From: JAJVHZ01 sp041395385 | GTDB taxonomy: Bacteria > Pseudomonadota > Gammaproteobacteria > JAJPIJ01 | DNA: 64,000 nucleotides | Assembly: GCA_041395385.1 (NCBI GenBank) | Contig: JAWLAN010000008.1 | Coordinates: 124,001 to 188,000, forward strand | Reading direction: 5' to 3' | In this document: positions 43,158 through 52,166 of the stretch, in pieces | How positions within the stretch are numbered: the stretch's first letter is position 1 | How the letters are laid out: each line of letters starts with the position of its first letter | Translations under genes and position numbers: made by a program | The notes under the pieces: generated by a model | What the model was told of the DNA's origin: nothing | The model's database searches: none | The model's input: only the letters and a program-made list of their open reading frames with translations

Positions 43158-44135
43158 TCAGAACAAATAGGTGAGGCTGCCGAAGACCTTGTAGTCCTCG
43201 CCGAGCTGCACGCCGTTCAGATCGTGGTAGACGGCGTGCTGATAGGAGAATTCGAACACCCAGTTCTGCTCGACGTTGACCTGCAGTCCCGGTGAGACAT
43301 AAACGGTATGGCCGCCGGAATCGTCCAGTTCCACGCCGCCCTCCGTCTCCCTGCCGCGCAGTTCGCCGTTGGCGCCCAGCGACAGAAACACCGAGTTGCC
43401 GCCCGCGCCCACGGTGGCGGGCCAGACGCGATAGCGCCCGGTCAGGTCATAGTTCAGCCAGTTGCCGAAGCTGTGGTCGACGTCGCCGACCTCCCCCTCG
43501 CCGGTGATGCCGCTCAGCAGATTGGCCGCGACACCGAAGCGGCCGCGCGCGAGATTGGCCGACCCCCCGAGCAGGAGATCCGTGGAGCCCGTGCCGAGCT
43601 GGGTGTGCGCGTCCATGAACTCATCGCTGCCGTCGACCTTGCCGTCGGTCGCGCCCGTGGGCAGCTTCACGCCAACGGTGCCCGCGAGCAGGAGCGTGCT
43701 GTCCAGCGTGTGATGGGTCAGGAAGGTGTAGCGCGCCAGCAGCGAGACGTCGCCGATGCCCGTCTCCTCGCCCCGATCGTCGTGGGCCTCGACCTCGCCA
43801 TCGCCATGCGCGTGCACGTGGCCGTCGAGCTCGGTGTGGCGCAGCGGCACGTTCGCCGACAGCAGCAGGCCCGGCACCTGCTCGACGCTGTGAAAGAGGC
43901 TGAGGTCGGTGGTCCAGAAGCTCTCGCGACCGCCGGGGTTGTCGATCTCCTCGCTGCCGCGGTAGACGCTGTCGTTGAGCGCGTAGCGCTGCGTCAGGCG
44001 CAGACCCGAGCCGGAGAGCGTCTCCAGCGGCGAGATGCCCTGCGAGATGAGGCAGAAATCGCAGGCGCGGACCGGCGACGCGAAGACCGCCAGCGCCGCG
44101 CCGGCCGTCAGGAACACGGGTATCGAACGATTCAT
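43158..44135 (-). CDS. Outer-membrane beta-barrel protein with CxxC and His-rich loop
   Basis: A 325-residue protein with a signal peptide (VFLTAGAALAVFASPVRA) followed directly by CDFCLISQGISPLE, a CxxC segment. The rest is amphipathic strands ending in Phe (FGSLTYLF), an outer-membrane barrel of MetA-like or transporter type. A loop near residues 105-125 is rich in His and Asp (HVHAHGDGEVEAHDD), suggesting metal binding. It precedes the TlpA-type gene by about 157 bases; substrate unknown. Confidence 0.78.
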   Translation of the reverse strand: MNRSIPVFLTAGAALAVFASPVRACDFCLISQGISPLETLSGSGLRLTQRYALNDSVYRGSEEIDNPGGRESFWTTDLSLFHSVEQVPGLLLSANVPLRHTELDGHVHAHGDGEVEAHDDRGEETGIGDVSLLARYTFLTHHTLDSTLLLAGTVGVKLPTGATDGKVDGSDEFMDAHTQLGTGSTDLLLGGSANLARGRFGVAANLLSGITGEGEVGDVDHSFGNWLNYDLTGRYRVWPATVGAGGNSVFLSLGANGELRGRETEGGVELDDSGGHTVYVSPGLQVNVEQNWVFEFSYQHAVYHDLNGVQLGEDYKVFGSLTYLF

Positions 44136-44268
44136 GTCACCGCCCCCCAGCTTTTGGTTTTCTTAAGGCGGCGGTAGTGTAGCGACGTGACCGGCGCGGA
44201 CGTTGCGGCAAATTGTCGCACTCACGCCATTCACGCGCCGCTGAGGCGAGTCCCCGGCCGGCTTGAGC

Positions 44269-45447
44269 CTAGGCGTGGCGATTGGGCGCTGGCGCGAGGA
44301 CCTCCGGCGTCAACGCGTGCACGCTGCGCAGACCCACCAGACCGAGGCTGATCTCGAGCTCGCGCCGCATGATGTCGATGACCTTGACGACGCCGGCCTC
44401 GCCGGCCGCGGCGAGGCCGTAGAGAAAAGGCCGTCCGATGAAACAGGCGCGGGCGCCGAGCGCCAGCGCCTTCAGGATGTCCTGCCCGCTGCGCACGCCG
44501 CTGTCGAACAGCACCTCGCAGCGCTCACCCACCGCCTCCGCGATAGCCGGCAGCATGTCCAGCGCGGCAGGCGCGCCGTCGAGCTGGCGCCCGCCATGAT
44601 TGGAGACGATCAGGCTGTCCACGCCGTTGGCGGCGGCGATCCTCGCGTCATCGACGCTCATGACCCCCTTGAGGACGAGCCTGCCCGGCCAGCGCTCGCG
44701 TATCCATTCGAGATCGCTCCAGGTCAGGGTGGGATCGAACTGATCGCCGATCCAGGCCGCGAGCGTGCGCAGGTTGTCCGCCCCGGCGATGCGACCCTCG
44801 AGATTGCCGAAGGACTTGCGCCTCCCCAGCAGCACCCCGGCAGTCCATCGCGGCCTGAACAGCAGGTCGATCGCCGTTCTCGCCGTGAGACGCGGCGGCA
44901 CGGCCAGCCCGTTCTTGATGTCGCGATGGCGCTGCCCCTGGACGGGGAGATCGGCCGTGAGCACCAATACCGGACACTGCGCCTCGCGCGCCCGCTCGAT
45001 GAGCGATCGCGAGAAGCCGCGATCGCGAAAAACGTAAAGCTGGAACCAGAACGGGGCGCCGGCGGCCGCACGCACGTCCTCGATCGAGCAGATCGACATC
45101 GTGCTGAGGCAGTAGGGGATGCCGCAGCGGTGCGCGGCCCGGGCGGCATGGATCTCCCCGTCCGGCCAGTTCAGCCCCGCCAGTCCGGTCGGCGCGATCG
45201 CCAGCGGCAGCGCGGCGGGCTGCCCGGCGATGGTGGTCTGCAGCCGGCGTTCCCCGACGTCGATCATCACCCGCGGCAAGAGCCTCAACCGCCGGAAGGC
45301 CTCGCGATTCGCCGCCAGCGTCAGCTCGTCGTAGGCGCCGCGGTCGGCATACTCGAACACGGCCCGCGGCAAGCGGCGGCGCGCGATCACGCGCAGGTCC
45401 TCCACGCTGGTTACCGTGTCGAGATCGGGTGATAGGAGATCGAACAC
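44269..45447 (-). CDS. lldD: FMN-dependent L-lactate dehydrogenase (alpha-hydroxy-acid oxidase family)
   Basis: A 392-residue FMN enzyme oxidising L-lactate to pyruvate and passing electrons to quinone. Family motifs include catalytic His in SNHGGRQLDGAPA, the FMN phosphate loop LFDSGVRSGQDILKALALGA and GRPFLYG. The early ARRRLPRAVFEYADRGAYDE segment matches LldD. It lies 10 bases after lctP, so one lactate operon. Another 2-hydroxyacid such as glycolate is possible, but the neighbour favours lactate. Confidence 0.9.
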   Translation of the reverse strand: MFDLLSPDLDTVTSVEDLRVIARRRLPRAVFEYADRGAYDELTLAANREAFRRLRLLPRVMIDVGERRLQTTIAGQPAALPLAIAPTGLAGLNWPDGEIHAARAAHRCGIPYCLSTMSICSIEDVRAAAGAPFWFQLYVFRDRGFSRSLIERAREAQCPVLVLTADLPVQGQRHRDIKNGLAVPPRLTARTAIDLLFRPRWTAGVLLGRRKSFGNLEGRIAGADNLRTLAAWIGDQFDPTLTWSDLEWIRERWPGRLVLKGVMSVDDARIAAANGVDSLIVSNHGGRQLDGAPAALDMLPAIAEAVGERCEVLFDSGVRSGQDILKALALGARACFIGRPFLYGLAAAGEAGVVKVIDIMRRELEISLGLVGLRSVHALTPEVLAPAPNRHA

Positions 45448-45457
45448 GCCCGTCGGC

Positions 45458-47077
45458 TCACTGCGGCGGCAATGCCGGGATCATCCACGTGAGGAAGTAG
45501 GACTGCAAGTAGGTCAACAGGCCGATGAGCAGCGCGAAAATGAGGCTGTGTTTGAGCGTGAAGCGGAACAGGTCCGCCTCGCGCCCGGCGAGCTTGGCCG
45601 CCGCGCATGCCACCGCTATGGATTGCGGCGAGATCATCTTGCCGGTAACGCCGCCGGTGGTGTTGGCGGCGACGGTGAGGATTGGATCCACGCCTATCTG
45701 CTCCGCCGTGACCCGCTGCAGGTTGCCGAACAGCGCATTGCTGGCGGTGTCGGATCCGGTGAGGAACACCCCGAGCCACCCGAGCAGGGCCGAGAACAGC
45801 GGAAACAGCGCGCCGCTGGCGGCGAACGCCAGTCCGAGCGTCGAGGACATGCCCGAGTAGTTGGCGACGAAGGCGAGCGCGAGCACCGAGCCGATGGTCA
45901 GGATTGGCCGGGCCAGCTCACGCAGTGTCGCGCCGAACTGCGCGGCGCACGCCCGCGCCGGGACGCGCAGCACCAATGCGCTGAGCAGGGCCGTCAACAG
46001 GATCGCGGTGCCCGTGGCGCCAAGCAGGTCGAGCTTGTAGACCGCCTCGTACGGCGCGGCGATCGGCACGATCGGGGCGCTCTTGATCACCAGGTGGTGC
46101 AGACCGGGGACCGCGACTGTCAGCGTGTACTGCTGCATGTACTGCTTCACCGACGGCAGCGTCCAGATCGTCACGATGGCGGTGAGGCCGATGAACGGTC
46201 CCCACGCGCGCAGGATCTCGAAACCGGAGTAAGGCGCCGCCGCGGGCGCGCGCCCGCTTCGCCGCGACTGGTGACGCAGGAACAGCGTCGTCGCGAGCAG
46301 GCTCACCATTGCCGAGGCGATGTCGGGCAGCTCGGGACCGAGATAGTTGGAGGTCAGAAACTGCGTGAGCGAGAACGATCCTCCGGCCACCAGGATCGCG
46401 CGCCAGGTCGCCCGGACGCCGCTCCAGCCGTCCATGACGGCCACCAGCCAGAACGGCAAGAGCAGCGACAGCAGCGGCAGCTGCCTGCCGGCCATCTGCC
46501 CGATCACGAACGGCTCGATGCCGCTGACCTTGCCGGCAACGATGACCGGCAGGCCCAGCGCGCCGAACGCCACCGGCGCGGTGTTGGCGATGAGGCACAG
46601 CCCGGCGGCATACACGGGATTGAAGCCCAGGCCGACCAGCAGGCCGGCCGTGATCGCCACGGGCGTGCCGAAGCCCGCGGCGCCCTCGAGGAACGCGCCG
46701 AAGGCGTAGCCGATGAGCACCATCTGCAGCCGCTTGTCGGCGGTGATGTGCAGCACCGAGGCGCGTATGACCTCGAACTGGCCGCTGTGCACCACGATCC
46801 TGTAGAGGAACACCGCGCCGATTACAATCCATGCGATGGGCCAGAGTCCGTACAGGAAGCCGTAGACGGCGGCGGACAGCGCCATCAACGGCGGCATCCC
46901 GTAGGCCAGTGTCGCCACCGCCATGGCCACCGCCAGCGAGAGCACGGCGGCGACGTGGCCGCGCATGCGCAGGAGCGCCAGCGACGCCATCAACAGGGCG
47001 AGCGGCAGCGCCGCGATCAGCGTCGACCACCACAGACTGTCGGCGATCGGGGTGTAGTCCTGCGTCCACTGCGGCAT
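45458..47077 (-). CDS. lctP: L-lactate permease
   Basis: A 539-residue polytopic permease of the LctP family with about 13-14 helices. Characteristic segments are FGAFLEGAAGFGTPVAIT, NTAPVAFGALGLPV, LTGSDTASNALFGNLQ and the late GKMISPQSIAVACAA. It imports L-lactate (some members take glycolate) with protons. First gene of the operon with lldD; no regulatory lldR gene is present. Confidence 0.93.
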   Translation of the reverse strand: MPQWTQDYTPIADSLWWSTLIAALPLALLMASLALLRMRGHVAAVLSLAVAMAVATLAYGMPPLMALSAAVYGFLYGLWPIAWIVIGAVFLYRIVVHSGQFEVIRASVLHITADKRLQMVLIGYAFGAFLEGAAGFGTPVAITAGLLVGLGFNPVYAAGLCLIANTAPVAFGALGLPVIVAGKVSGIEPFVIGQMAGRQLPLLSLLLPFWLVAVMDGWSGVRATWRAILVAGGSFSLTQFLTSNYLGPELPDIASAMVSLLATTLFLRHQSRRSGRAPAAAPYSGFEILRAWGPFIGLTAIVTIWTLPSVKQYMQQYTLTVAVPGLHHLVIKSAPIVPIAAPYEAVYKLDLLGATGTAILLTALLSALVLRVPARACAAQFGATLRELARPILTIGSVLALAFVANYSGMSSTLGLAFAASGALFPLFSALLGWLGVFLTGSDTASNALFGNLQRVTAEQIGVDPILTVAANTTGGVTGKMISPQSIAVACAAAKLAGREADLFRFTLKHSLIFALLIGLLTYLQSYFLTWMIPALPPQ

Positions 47078-47176
47078 GCCGGTCAGTGTCCTTGCGCCAT
47101 TCTTGCCGCGCCAGGCCGTTGCCGGCCCGCGTTGCGTCCCCGCATCGCCGGCCGGCCCGCGGGCGATCGATCCGTC

Positions 47177-49954
47177 CTAACCCGTCCAGCCCAGACCCGC
47201 GGCGATGCAGTTGATCGACAACAGCAGCGAGACGAGGTGCTGCTCGGCGAGCTGCTTGTCGGTCTGCTTGGTCGTACGGAACTTGCGTATGAGATCGACC
47301 TGCACGAGGCCGACCTGATTGATGGCAGGCAGGCGGCGCGTGAGCCGACGGCGAAACCGCGGGAAGCGTTCGGCCAGCGAGTTGCCGCCGCTGACACGGA
47401 GCACCTGCTGCACGGTGCGACTGTACTCGTCGTGCACCATGCCGTAGACGGTCTCGCGGATCTGGGCGTCGTCGACGAGATCCGCGTACCTGCGGGCGAT
47501 ATCGAGATCGACCTGCGGCAGGGTCTTCTCCACCTCGTCGATGATGAGGCGGAACAGCCGCGAGTCCTCCATCATGCGCTTGAGCGTCGCGGCTCCCTCC
47601 GCGCCATGGGCGCCGAGAAAACGCTCCAGCGCCGTGCCGACCCCGTACCAGCCCGTGATCATGTGGCGGTTCTGCGTCCAGGCGAATACCCAGGGGATGG
47701 CGCGCAACTGCGACAGGGTCTTGGCGCCGAACCGGCGCGCCGGCCGCGAGCCGATGTTCAGCAGGGCCAGTTCCTCCACGGGGCTGGCCGCTTCGTAGTA
47801 ATGGACCAGGCCCGGCAGATCGACGAGTTCGCGGTAGGCGGCGTGAGAGCTCGCCGACAGCGCGCGCATCACCTCGTCGAACTCCGGGTGCGGCTGCAGC
47901 TCGGCCTCGCGCTTGGACATCAACGAGTGCGCGAAGACGCTCGAGGCGAGCAGCTCCATGGAGTACAGCGCAGTGCCCTTGTTGGCGAACTTGGCGGAGG
48001 CCACCTCGCCCTGCTCCGTTATGCGCATCTGCCCGTGCACCGAGCCGGCGGGCTGCGCGGCGATTGCGTGGCCGGTGGGCGCGCCGCCGCGGCTCACCGA
48101 GCCGCCGCGGCCGTGGAAGAACGAGATCGGCAGGCCCATCTCGTTGCCGACTTCCGTCAGCTTCGCCTGCGCCAGCGACAACTCCCAGTTGGCGGTCAGA
48201 TAACCGCCGTCCTTGTTCGAATCGGAGTAACCGATCATCACCTCCTGGACGCCGCCGAACTGCTTGACGGTGCGCTGCACCACGCCGTGGGCGAGAAGTT
48301 CGCGCATGATGGCCGGGGCGGCGTGCAGGTCGTCGATGGTCTCGAACAGCGGCACCACCATGATGCGGCAGGCTTCCACCGCCTCCAGGTCGGTGAACAG
48401 CCCGTCGTACTTGGCAAGCAGGTACACGCCCAGGACGTCTGAGGCGCGTTGCGTCATGCTCAACACCGCGGTGCCGAATGCCTCGCCGTCGGTGAGCGAG
48501 CGCGGCTCGACCACGAGGTGGAGCATGCCCAGCGTCTCGGCGGCCTCCTCGGGCAGCCCTTTCAGGTCGGGATAGCGCTGCAGCGGGCGGGCGAGCTCGG
48601 CGAGAATCCAGTCCTTCCACGCCTCGGAGTCCGGCTCGGGGGCGGCCGCGCCCTCGAGCCGCTCGAACACGGCGGCGAGCGTGCGGTTGATGACGGTGGT
48701 GTTCTGGCGCAGGTCCAGGCTCACCGTGCGGAAGCCGAAGATCTCCACCTCGCGGCGGAGCGGCTTGACGTAGTTGGCTGCGACCGCCTGGCAGCGCGCC
48801 TCGGTCAGGCCGCACTCCACCACCAGCAGATCGTCGACCATCTGCTGAGGGGTGAAATAGGCGAAGCCGGTGTGTATCGTCGTGTCGCGCTCGACCGCGC
48901 TCAGGCTCGCATCGAGCTTCTTCTTGATGCAGGTGACGAACTGCCGGAAGACCTCCCCGGGGTTGCGCCGCCTGATGCTTTCGCCGTCGCCGCTGCGCTC
49001 GAGATTCTCCGCCAGCACCACGGCGAAGGCCGCGGGCACGCTGATGGCGTGATGCGCGATGCTGAGCTTGCGGTTCAGCTCCTCGAGCTGGCGCCGGTAC
49101 CGGCGCAGCGCCGAGAGCTGGTTGCGCTTGATCGTGCGGCGCGTGACCTCGTTGGTGACGAACGGATTGCCGTCACGGTCGCCGCCTATCCAGCAGCCGA
49201 ACTTGAAGTACGGCGGCACTTCGAACTTGCGGGCCGGGTAGGCGCGCGCCAGCGCCTCCTCCAGATTGCGCATGAGCTCGGGGGAGCGATCGTAAAGGGA
49301 CTCGTTGAAGAAGTGCAGTCCCCAGGCGACCTCCATGTCGACCGTGGGCTTCTCCAGCCGCAGTTCTCCGGTCAGCCAGAGCAGATCGATCTCGTTGCGC
49401 AGCTGGTCGATGAAGTCCTCGCGCTCGCGCGGGGTCCAGCGGCTCGATTCCATCTGCACCAGCAACAGGTAGATCCGGCGGTGTATCTCCAGGACGGTGA
49501 CGCGCTTGGCCTCCGTGGGGTGCGCCGTGATCGTCGGGCGCACGCGCGCGGTGTCCAGCAGTTCCTGCACCTCCTCGGCGCTCACGCCGCTCTTCACCGC
49601 CTCGTCGAGCACGAACGCGAACGTGCCCTCCACGGCGGTCGGGCCGCGCTCGATCTCGATGAGGCGGCGGCGGCGCATGCCCGCGTTCTCCTCCGCGATG
49701 TTCAGTAGCTGAAACCAGATCCCGCGCGCCTGCATCATGCGCCGCAGCACCTCGCTGTCACCGCTCGGCGGCGGCGCCTCGCCGCTCAGCAGCGGCACGA
49801 TGTCGGGCTGGCGCGTGCGCAGTACCTCCAGCAGCAGTTCCGTCAGCAGGCTGACGACCTCGCCGGCATAAGCAGCGGTGTTGGCAGCGATGGGGCCCTC
49901 GTTGGGGGCGGCGGCGCTAAGGCCCTTGAAGTATTCGCTGCTGGTGACGGTCAT
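47177..49954 (-). CDS. ppc: Phosphoenolpyruvate carboxylase
   Basis: A 925-residue enzyme converting PEP and bicarbonate to oxaloacetate. Catalytic His is in ITAHPTEAKR; further landmarks are GCWIGGDRDGNPFVT, GYSDSNKDGGY and FHGRGGSVSRGG. ATG at 49952-49954 follows GAGGCTTTCGA. It is last in a row of serine-cycle genes on the same strand, so its likely role includes CO2 fixation for the glyoxylate-regenerating pathway; allosteric behaviour cannot be read. Confidence 0.95.
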   Translation of the reverse strand: MTVTSSEYFKGLSAAAPNEGPIAANTAAYAGEVVSLLTELLLEVLRTRQPDIVPLLSGEAPPPSGDSEVLRRMMQARGIWFQLLNIAEENAGMRRRRLIEIERGPTAVEGTFAFVLDEAVKSGVSAEEVQELLDTARVRPTITAHPTEAKRVTVLEIHRRIYLLLVQMESSRWTPREREDFIDQLRNEIDLLWLTGELRLEKPTVDMEVAWGLHFFNESLYDRSPELMRNLEEALARAYPARKFEVPPYFKFGCWIGGDRDGNPFVTNEVTRRTIKRNQLSALRRYRRQLEELNRKLSIAHHAISVPAAFAVVLAENLERSGDGESIRRRNPGEVFRQFVTCIKKKLDASLSAVERDTTIHTGFAYFTPQQMVDDLLVVECGLTEARCQAVAANYVKPLRREVEIFGFRTVSLDLRQNTTVINRTLAAVFERLEGAAAPEPDSEAWKDWILAELARPLQRYPDLKGLPEEAAETLGMLHLVVEPRSLTDGEAFGTAVLSMTQRASDVLGVYLLAKYDGLFTDLEAVEACRIMVVPLFETIDDLHAAPAIMRELLAHGVVQRTVKQFGGVQEVMIGYSDSNKDGGYLTANWELSLAQAKLTEVGNEMGLPISFFHGRGGSVSRGGAPTGHAIAAQPAGSVHGQMRITEQGEVASAKFANKGTALYSMELLASSVFAHSLMSKREAELQPHPEFDEVMRALSASSHAAYRELVDLPGLVHYYEAASPVEELALLNIGSRPARRFGAKTLSQLRAIPWVFAWTQNRHMITGWYGVGTALERFLGAHGAEGAATLKRMMEDSRLFRLIIDEVEKTLPQVDLDIARRYADLVDDAQIRETVYGMVHDEYSRTVQQVLRVSGGNSLAERFPRFRRRLTRRLPAINQVGLVQVDLIRKFRTTKQTDKQLAEQHLVSLLLSINCIAAGLGWTG

Positions 49955-50153
49955 TCGAAAGCCTCGTGACTGCGTGACGGTGCCGGGGTGGATTATCCCC
50001 GCGGGAACGCGGGGTCGATCTCGGGGAAATGATACCGCACCGCGGCGCGATGCGCGCAGCGCCGGAGGCGCGCAAGCTCTCCGCCGCAGCGGGGGGAGCG
50101 GCGGGTTCCGAGCGCGTGCCCGCCGAGGGCGCGCGCGGCGCCCGGATCCGGAA

Positions 50154-51125
50154 TCAGACGACCTTGTCGCGGACCGGCCTGCCGGCAAAGAACAGGTCGA
50201 GGTTCTCCAGCACGCGCATCCCCATGGCCACGCGAGTCTCCCGCGTGGCGCTGCCCAGGTGCGGCAGCAGGACGACATTTTCCATGGCGAGCAGATCCTC
50301 CGTGACCTTCGGCTCGGCCTCGAAGACGTCGAGCCCGGCGGACTTGATCGTGCCGTTCTTCAGCGCCTCCACCAGCGCCTTCTCCTCGACCACGTCGCCC
50401 CGCGCCGTGTTGATGAGGATGGCATCACGTTTCATCGCCTTCAGCCGCTCGGCATTGATGAGATGGTAATTCTCCTTGCCGCCCGGACAGTGCAGGGAGA
50501 CGACGTCCGCCTGTTTCAGCACCTCCTCAATGGAGCCGCATTGCGTCGCGTTCAGATCCTTGATCGACTCCGGCGGGGGCGGGAATGGATCGAAGTACAC
50601 GATCTTCATGTCGAACCCGTGGTGCGCCTTGTGCGCCATGGCGCGGGCGATACGCCCCATGCCGATGAGACCGAGGGTCTTGCCGGTGACCTTGGTGGAG
50701 ATCATGTGCGTCGGCCGCCAGCCCGTCCACGCCTTGGTGCGCACGTGACGCTCGCCCTCGCCCGCCCGGCGTGCCGCCATCAGCATCAGCGTCATGGCGA
50801 TGTCGGCGGTACAGTCGGTGAGCACTTCCGGCGTGTTGGTGACGGTGAGCCCGGCCTTCCTGGCCGCTTCGAGATCGACGTGATTGAAGCCGACGCCGAA
50901 GTTGCCGAGTATCTTGGCACGCATGGGCTGCGCGCCGAGCACTTCGGCGGTGATCCTGTCGCATACCGTCGGGCAGACGGCGTCGTAGTTGCGCAAGGCA
51001 TCCTGAAGCTCCGCAACCGTCATCGGCGTGTCCGTGGCGTTGAGCGTCACGTCATAGCGCTTGCGCATCTCGGCCTCGACCTCCTCGGGCCAGGCACGGG
51101 TAACGAGGACCTTGGGCTTGCTCAT
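50154..51125 (-). CDS. hprA: Hydroxypyruvate/glyoxylate reductase (D-2-hydroxyacid dehydrogenase)
   Basis: A 323-residue NAD(P)-dependent D-2-hydroxyacid dehydrogenase. Nucleotide motif GLIGMGRIARAMA, catalytic Arg in INTARGDVV and His in LPHLGSATRETR are present; the catalytic Glu lies in DVFEAEP. The family covers glyoxylate, hydroxypyruvate and phosphoglycerate enzymes. Position between ppc and mtkB, together with sgaA, which makes hydroxypyruvate, supports hydroxypyruvate reduction to glycerate. Symbol is inferred from context. Confidence 0.83.
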   Translation of the reverse strand: MSKPKVLVTRAWPEEVEAEMRKRYDVTLNATDTPMTVAELQDALRNYDAVCPTVCDRITAEVLGAQPMRAKILGNFGVGFNHVDLEAARKAGLTVTNTPEVLTDCTADIAMTLMLMAARRAGEGERHVRTKAWTGWRPTHMISTKVTGKTLGLIGMGRIARAMAHKAHHGFDMKIVYFDPFPPPPESIKDLNATQCGSIEEVLKQADVVSLHCPGGKENYHLINAERLKAMKRDAILINTARGDVVEEKALVEALKNGTIKSAGLDVFEAEPKVTEDLLAMENVVLLPHLGSATRETRVAMGMRVLENLDLFFAGRPVRDKVV

Positions 51126-51243
51126 ACGATGTCTCCAGAGTTTTCTAGGCGATCATACGCGGCTGTTTTTCTTCTTGGCACGATTCCGCCGCCCGCTGGG
51201 GCGGGCGGCGGTTGGCCATGACCTGCTTCAACTGCCGAGACGG

Positions 51244-52137
51244 CTAGATGCCGTATTTCTTGCGCACCTCGGCGACCGTCTTGCCGATGTCGGCCGGAGT
51301 CGGCGACACATGCACGCCGCACTCCTTGAGCACCTCGACCTTCTCCGCCGCCGATTCACCATAGGCGGAGATGATGGCTCCCGCGTGCCCCATGCGGCGG
51401 CCCTTCGGTGCCGTCAGACCCGCGATATAGGCGACCACGGGCTTCTTGCAGTTTTCCTTGATGAACTTCGCCGCCTCGACCTCCTGCGGTCCGCCGATCT
51501 CCCCGATCATGACCATCATCTTGGTCTCCGGATCCTGCTCGAAGAGCTCGATGACGTCCTTGAAGGAAGATCCGTTGATCGGATCGCCGCCGATGCCGAT
51601 GGACGTGCTCACACCGATGCCCAGCGCCTTCATCTGGGAGGCGGCTTCGTAACCGAGGGTGCCGGAGCGACCGACGATGCCGACATCGCCTTCCATGTAG
51701 ATGTGGCCCGGCATGATGCCCATCATGCACTTGCCCGGGCTGATACTGCCGGCGCAGTTCGGACCGGTCAGGCGCATGCGGTTGGCCTCCTTGTAGCGGC
51801 GCATGTAACGCTTCACACGGATCATGTCCTGGGCCGGAATGCCGTCGGTGATAGCCACGCAGTATCTGATGCCGGCGTCGGCCGCTTCCATGATCGAGTC
51901 GGCCGCATATGGCGCCGGCACGAAGATGATGCTGGCGTTCGCGCCGACCTCGCGCACCGCGTCCTTGACCGTGTTGAATACCGGGCGATCCAGATGCGTG
52001 GTGCCGCCCTTGCCCGGCGTCACGCCGCCGACGACGTTGGTGCCGTACTTGATCATGTCGTTCGCGTGGAACGTGCCGATCTGCCCAGTGAAACCCTGGA
52101 CGATCACGCGTGAGTTCTTGTCGAGAAGAATTGCCAT
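51244..52137 (-). CDS. mtkB: Malate-CoA ligase (malate thiokinase) alpha subunit
   Basis: A 297-residue protein homologous to succinyl-CoA synthetase alpha. The phospho-His is in APKGRRMGHAGAIIS; CoA-binding N-domain has VQGFTGQIGTFHA; other landmarks are GIMPGHIYMEG and GGDPINGSSF. The wording matches methylotroph MtkB (for example APKGRRMGHAGAII and MGIMPGHIY) more than SucD. With MtkA it forms malyl-CoA from malate, CoA and ATP. Distinction from succinyl-CoA synthetase rests on this similarity and on the mclA and sgaA neighbours. Confidence 0.88.
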   Translation of the reverse strand: MAILLDKNSRVIVQGFTGQIGTFHANDMIKYGTNVVGGVTPGKGGTTHLDRPVFNTVKDAVREVGANASIIFVPAPYAADSIMEAADAGIRYCVAITDGIPAQDMIRVKRYMRRYKEANRMRLTGPNCAGSISPGKCMMGIMPGHIYMEGDVGIVGRSGTLGYEAASQMKALGIGVSTSIGIGGDPINGSSFKDVIELFEQDPETKMMVMIGEIGGPQEVEAAKFIKENCKKPVVAYIAGLTAPKGRRMGHAGAIISAYGESAAEKVEVLKECGVHVSPTPADIGKTVAEVRKKYGI

Positions 52138-52166
52138 GTTCGTAAACTCCCGTGGATACCCGTGGG

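Noticed and set aside
45416..48442. A 1008-codon plus-strand ORF opposite lctP and ppc
   Set aside because: It is a high-GC antisense shadow: rich in Arg/Gln/Gly/His, no motif, and fully covered by two well-supported minus-strand genes.
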